The notes beneath the pieces were generated by a model, which worked only from the letters and a program-made list of their open reading frames with translations, searched no databases and was not told the origin of the DNA. DNA of 24,827 nucleotides, taken from NCBI GenBank assembly GCA_001598975.1, contig BBXU01001370.1, positions 1 through 24,827 of the forward strand. Direction: 5' to 3'. This DNA comes from Parachlorella kessleri. Its lineage: Eukaryota; Chlorophyta; Trebouxiophyceae; Chlorellales; Chlorellaceae. A program made the position numbers and the translations under genes. This document shows, piece by piece, positions 20,678 to 24,827 of the stretch (positions are counted from its first letter, which is position 1; every line of letters begins with the position of its first letter).

Positions 20678-21003
20678 TGACTGATTGCTTTAGCCATGAC
20701 CGTTACCTGTGCTGCTTGCCCCGCAACGAAGCACGCCCCACCAGGAAATCTTTCAGGGAAGGGCGCTACGATTTCCACGGCCACTCCCAGGCAGTCAACG
20801 TTTTGCTGGCTGGCTGCGAGCTGCGAGTTTGGGAGATGACTCCTGACACGGTGGAGAAGTTGTTGCGCATTGTACCGACCGAACTGAGGAGGGCAGGTGG
20901 GCCATATTGGCTGCCGCAGGGCAGGGAGCCGTTCCTCGAAAAGACACGCGACATGCCTGACAAACCATGGAATACATGCCCGGGTTTCTCATCTTCTTTG
21001 TGA
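20677..21003 (+). other. 108-codon ORF overlapping the gene D stop (possible second cistron)
   Basis: The D stop TGA shares its last base with an ATG (TGATG) that opens a 108-codon frame inside the D 3' UTR. The product would be mixed, with no signal peptide and no domain I recognise. Bicistronic nuclear mRNAs are known in chlorophyte algae, so it may be real. An ORF of this length can also arise by chance in moderately GC-rich DNA. Confidence 0.25.
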
Positions 21004-21285
21004 ATGGCTGGCAGGTTGCACGAACAATAAATCTATAGTTGTGAACTGACAGCGGTGGATGGCAAGGTATGTATCCTCATTGGTAAATGGTGTGTGCATT
21101 CTATGGGCTGGCTTTGCCGGGTTCAGCCGGGCGGCTTGCACGACATGTTTTTTGTTGACTCGACCGTCGGAGAGCTGCATGCAAGGTTGGGGGCATTGGT
21201 CCCTTGTCGGCTGGTAAACCCCTTCATGGTTTGTTCAGTTTGTTGATGCCAGGGTATGTATGGGACACCTCGAGGCTACGTTGGG

Positions 21286-21290
21286 TGTAA
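21286..21290 (+). terminator. TGTAA polyadenylation signal for gene D
   Basis: First plus-strand TGTAA after the D stop, giving a 3' UTR of about 610 bases. A second copy lies at 21447-21451. Confidence 0.5.
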
Positions 21291-22162
21291 AACATTCTTT
21301 GCCCCTCAGCTTTAGTAGCACTGGGGTTTGACAAGCAAAACCACGTTCCAACACTTTGGTGAATTGGTTGAAGGTGTGCATTAGTCATCTAGCTCTGTTT
21401 GACATGGTACTGGCATGCCTGACAAAGGCAACACAACAAACAAAGGTGTAACGAAGTGGGGACCAAATGAGATACAGGAGAAAGCAAAGGAATTCGAAAA
21501 GGCAGTGGAAATGCTGTCAGCGCAAGCAAGCACACTGCAGCAGAAGCATGTATTGCCGCTGAATGAGAGCAGGAAGCAAGGAAGTCCAGGACATAGCGCT
21601 CACACCAAGGTTGCAGTCTGGCTAAGACATGGCAATGGCTGTACATTCAGCAAGCTGCGAGGCTTACCAGCGACCAGGTTGGCGACGTTGACAGCCAAGG
21701 CAGGGCACGTCCCCACTGGCAAAGGCATGTGAGCAGCAGGGGAAAGAACTGAGCCAACACCGCAGAGCAGTAGGAACCGGACAAGACTTGCCGCCGTGGC
21801 AAGGAGTAGCTACCACACATTGGCCAAGCTTAAGCAGTGCCAGAGAATGGTAACAGAGAAACCAAAAATTTAGATGCCACCGGACATGGGCGAGCACCCA
21901 CTCAGCGGCAAGATCTGGAAAACTGGTCCAACACCCAGCATGAGCAAGCACCAGCTAGCGCCAGACCAGCTGCCACCCCCCTACCTGCCACACCTGGGCT
22001 GATAGCACCACGCATGGCAGTACAGAACACACAAGACAGAGTCCCTCGTCCGTCGGGCTCCCAAAGATCTGTTCGCGCCGCCGGCGGCCAGCAACAAATC
22101 CCTGGTCCCTCAGCGGCCCTGGAGCCACAGCTCCTTGCACATGCTGCAAATGCCTGGCCCCC
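21291..22162. other. Convergent intergenic region between genes D and E
   Basis: It should hold the end of the D transcript and the 3' UTR of E. I find no minus-strand TGTAA for E here. The plus strand from about 21415 to 21730 is unusually A/purine-rich and carries a 105-codon ORF with a charged, helix-like stretch (NEIQEKAKEFEKAVEML). It has no recognisable domain or splice partner, so I do not call it a gene. The right end holds a duplicate of the E stop region. Confidence 0.4.
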
Positions 22163-22198
22163 TCAGCGGCCCTGGAACCACAGCTCCTTGTACTTGCT
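22101..22198. repeat. 53-bp-offset direct duplication of the gene E stop-codon region
   Basis: The end of the E coding sequence (22153 to about 22198, including the stop at 22163-22165) is repeated 53 bases further downstream in E (22101 to about 22145) with a few changes. Both copies carry cctcagcggccctgg followed by ccacagctccttg. Only the copy nearer the reading frame is used; the other lies in the 3' UTR. Confidence 0.8.
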
Positions 22199-24783
22199 GA
22201 GAACTCGGGCGAACTCCTCCACACGGAAGGGCTTGGCCAGCCAGCCGTCAAAGCCCACCTGCAGGGTGAAACAGTTATCAAAGCATGCTGAGCACCAGCC
22301 TCTCACGATGTGGCACTGCCAGGGCCACACCTCGAGGCAGCCCAGCCACTGAAGCCGAACTGCGGCGCGGACCAGTCAGCACATCAGCCACTCTCCCAGT
22401 CTCGCCTCATCAAACCCCACCGACCCCACCAACCACCGCAGGGGTTTCCTGGCTTGTCCAAGGGGCCCAGGCACTAAATTCCTATTGCCAGGACACGTAA
22501 ATGGAAATGCAAGTGACAGGAAGGGGTCAGACAGCAGTGTGAACGGTGCCAGCTGCGTCAATAATAAGGCAGGACCAATAAGGGGGAGCAAGCTGCAAGG
22601 ACATTTGCTGCCAACCCTCCGTAGCGGCCAAGGAATGACAGAAGGAGAGGCTGCACCCACCGCATGCAGCCAATGACAGACAGCACCGAGGAATCCAAAT
22701 GGCACCCACCGCGATGCAGCTGTCGCGGGTGTCCTCAAAGGCATCGGCGGTCACAGCCACAATCTTGGTGCGGCTGGCGGGCCACCGCGCCCGCACCTCC
22801 TTCACCACCTCCATGCCGCCCTGCGGGAGGGGGGGGGGGCGGTCGTTAACTATATATACCTACATATGTTTCAAAGGGGATGCCCTGAACCTGGTCCCAA
22901 ACAGGCCTACCGCCAGGTGATCAACATGTGACTCCCCCCCCGACCCACCATCTTGGGCATGTGCAGGTCCATGAGGATGACGTGGAAGGCATCGGGTCCC
23001 CCCGCATCCACCACCGCCCGCAGCGCCTGCTCTCCATCCACCGCGGTGGTGATATTGGTGTACCCGATGCGCTTGAGGATACCCAGCGCCACCTGCAAGG
23101 CGGGCGGGGTGGAGTGGGGTGGAGTAGTGGGTGGGTGGGGGGTGGGGGGGGGGGGGTATGGCAGGGGGGTACCGGTGTGAGGCGGCGGGTGGAGTGGGGT
23201 TGCTTGGGTTCTGGGTGTTCTGTGGGTGTCTGTGTGGGTGGGTGGTCAAGCTGTGTCTGTGGGTGAGGAAGAGGGGGGGGGACAGGAAGAGAAGTGCCGA
23301 GGGATCGTTCGCATTACTCAACAACAGCAGTGACCCTGGGGTCCACTCGCCTACGAGCAATCTCCGGGGGTTCCGCCCTACGAACAACTCCCAAGCGTCC
23401 ATGAAAGATGGCCAATGCACCAGTAGCAGCTGCATGTACCAAAGTGTACAATTCACATGGCACACAAGCCTTCATGTTCAAAGTGGTACATGCACCAGCA
23501 GCCAATGCATGTGCCGCCATGTACTGCCAGCTGTTACTGCCAGCAGGGGCCCACGTGCCTTCATGTTGATGGCGTTGTCCTCCGCCAGCAGCAGGCGCAG
23601 CTGGGCGTTGTCCTCCTGGGCACACAGCTCCGAGATGTTGGTCTGGCTGTGGCACCGGGCACGCTGCAGGGGGGGAAGAGGGCACTTTCTATCAATCTAT
23701 CAGCTAGGAGGGAGTGGGATACTTGCCGGGAGGCCACAGCGACGTTGGTCTTGCCCTGGCAACCGTGCACGCTGCAGGGGAGAAGGGCTTCTTCCAAGCA
23801 ACCAGGAGGAAGTTGACTAGATGCCGAAAAGCCGCAGCAATCGGTTTGGCTCGCGCACTGTGCATGCTGCAGAATACACCTTACCGCCGGCCTACAAGGA
23901 AAGAGAAATCCATAAGCGCAAGGCCAAGCATTGCACAGTCAGCCTGGCTCTGGCATCACATGTGCGCGCACTGCACGGCCCGCTTCAATTGCATGGGTTT
24001 GCACTAACTCCGTCTTAAAGATCTCCTCAACCCACCCACCCACCGCGCATCGCAGGCTGCCGCAGCTGCCGCCCGACATCGTGCTGAAGCCGTCATCGCT
24101 GAAGCTGTCCTCGGGGTGGTGGCCGGCGCCGGCGCCCGCGCCTCCGTGGCCAGCTGGCAGGCCCCCAGCAGGCACATCGTGCAGCCCAGGCGGCGGGTCG
24201 ACCTGCATGAGAAGGCTTGTTGGAACGCATTGGGCTGCCGCTTCGATCCTTCCATCAGAAAGAAGAGGGGAGGGGATGGGGCAGGGCAGGGCAGTGCGAA
24301 CCGAGCGGGGGCTTGTTACATTTGTGGAGGTGGGCCCAGCCCCAATGCCATGGGGTGACTCCCCTGGGTGGGCTAGAATATGGCCTGCCTGGGTGCGGGG
24401 GGCTCACAGGCAGGAAGAAGACAAGGTCCCGCCAACCATGCCCCAGCCCCCAAGCAGCTGCCAGGCACCCTATTTCCTTGGGCGACGCTTTGCAGCACTG
24501 CCCTCACTTACAGCCCGTGGAGGAGACTCTACCTCAATAACCTTACTCCATAAACAATTAACAGAAGGGAGAGGCAACAATCTCTCATACAGAACATCAC
24601 TCAAACGGATGCCCAGGCCCACCCACCTCCATGGCCATGACTTCTTCCAGCGCCAGCCTTAGTCGTCCCTGCCGTACCGGCCGAGTCACCACCACATACC
24701 CCAGCTGCCGCCTGCCGGGGCCCCCTCCCCCCTCTCCCCCTCCAGCCCCTCCGTCAGGGCCCGGGGCGGCTGCGGGGGCCGCG
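22163..24783 (-). CDS. Hybrid histidine kinase, C-terminal part with tandem receiver domains, gene E (5' end off window)
   Basis: Exons visible on the minus strand: 24783-24627 (start uncertain), 24202-24044, 23663-23559, 23092-22949, 22820-22710, 22258-22163, ending at TGA. The first exon encodes a Gly/Pro-rich stretch and then the end of a receiver-like domain (VVVTRPVRQGRLRLALEEVM), the usual last helix of the first receiver in two-receiver hybrid kinases. A linker with an acidic Ser-rich patch (PEDSFSDDGFS) follows. The final receiver is complete: acidic pair in LLLAEDNAIN, phospho-acceptor Asp in LMDLHMPKM, conserved Thr in AVTADAF and Lys in LAKPF. It should accept a phosphoryl group from a His kinase core or via a phosphorelay. 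The sensor and kinase core are outside the window, so the signal is unknown. The intron at 23093-23558 appears to be GC-AG. It converges with gene D. Confidence 0.85.
23093..23558 (-). other. GC-AG intron in gene E with C-rich polypyrimidine tract
   Basis: The receiver motif is continuous only if the exon ending AACATGAAG at 23559 joins GTGGCGCTG at 23092, so the donor reads AAG|GCACGT. The alternative GT donors a few bases on either shift the frame or add residues inside a well-conserved receiver helix. The acceptor is preceded by roughly 60 bases of almost pure pyrimidine. Confidence 0.6.
23101..23170 (+). other. G-rich tract (C-rich on the transcribed sense of gene E)
   Basis: Runs of G, including a single run of more than ten, fill this stretch of the plus strand. 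In the E transcript they read as a long C-rich polypyrimidine tract directly before a 3' splice site. The plus strand could fold as a G-quadruplex. A smaller run lies at 22826-22841, before the next acceptor. Confidence 0.6.
23732..23880 (-). repeat. Decayed copies of a gene E 3' splice site and exon start
   Basis: The acceptor and first ~40 bases of the exon at 23663 (ctgcag|CGTGCCCGGTGCCAC) recur at 23771 (ctgcag|CGTGCACGGTTGCCA), 108 bases away. A weaker match begins at 23866. The 23771 copy is frameshifted relative to the exon, so it is probably not an alternative exon. Both lie in the intron just upstream of the real exon. Confidence 0.6.
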
Positions 24784-24827
24784 CTGAGTCAGCGACTCCG
24801 GGTGGGGGCCCTCCCGTCGCCGCGGAG

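Noticed and set aside
21022..21032. AATAAA-like sequence after gene D as its polyadenylation site
   Set aside because: Chlorophytes use TGTAA, and a TGTAA is present at 21286. The AATAAA is probably coincidental, though a shorter transcript cannot be excluded.
1..24827. Prokaryotic features such as operons, CRISPR arrays or insertion sequences, and tRNA or rRNA genes
   Set aside because: Genes are intron-rich and eukaryotic. I saw no regularly spaced repeats with unique spacers, no transposase, and no tRNA or rRNA signature.

Overview
The window looks like nuclear DNA from a green alga (Chlorophyta). Coding sequence is cut into many short exons with GT-AG introns that often end in ctgcag. 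The genes are moderately GC-rich, and the algal polyadenylation signal TGTAA lies 230-610 bases past three of the stop codons. The proteins (receptor-like TKL kinases, a hybrid histidine kinase, small secreted Cys-rich proteins) are eukaryotic. A sphaeroplealean alga such as a Scenedesmus relative is a guess from base composition only.

Layout, left to right. (1) Gene A, minus strand, 7455 down to 67 and continuing off the left edge: a receptor-like kinase with 19 exons visible. (2) Gene C, plus strand, 7807-8838: a small secreted 12-cysteine protein, head to head with A across about 350 bp. (3) Gene B, minus strand, 18602 down to 9947: a complete 24-exon paralog of A. (4) Gene D, plus strand, 19445-20677: a paralog of C, head to head with B across 842 bp. 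(5) Gene E, minus strand, running off the right edge and ending at 22163: the C-terminal part of a hybrid histidine kinase with two receiver domains. The left pair (A and C) and the right pair (B and D) are two copies of one divergent two-gene unit of about 11 kb. All 19 comparable exons of A and B end in the same intron phase, and C and D share cysteine spacing and the first intron.

The central observation is the composition and co-duplication of that unit. I read each receptor as signal peptide, CBM2-like beta-sandwich, short linker, CBM3-like (cellulose-binding-like) module, membrane-proximal Cys motif, one membrane helix, a long low-complexity linker and a TKL-type kinase domain. The divergent neighbour is exported and has a novel 12-Cys pattern followed by a Pro/Ser/Ala-rich tail. 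A wall-sensing receptor travelling with its own secreted partner or ligand is a testable hypothesis; the sequence shows linkage and co-duplication, not interaction.

Exon models were built by eye from reading frame, splice consensus and A/B comparison. Domain names are pattern recognition and were not checked by a database search.
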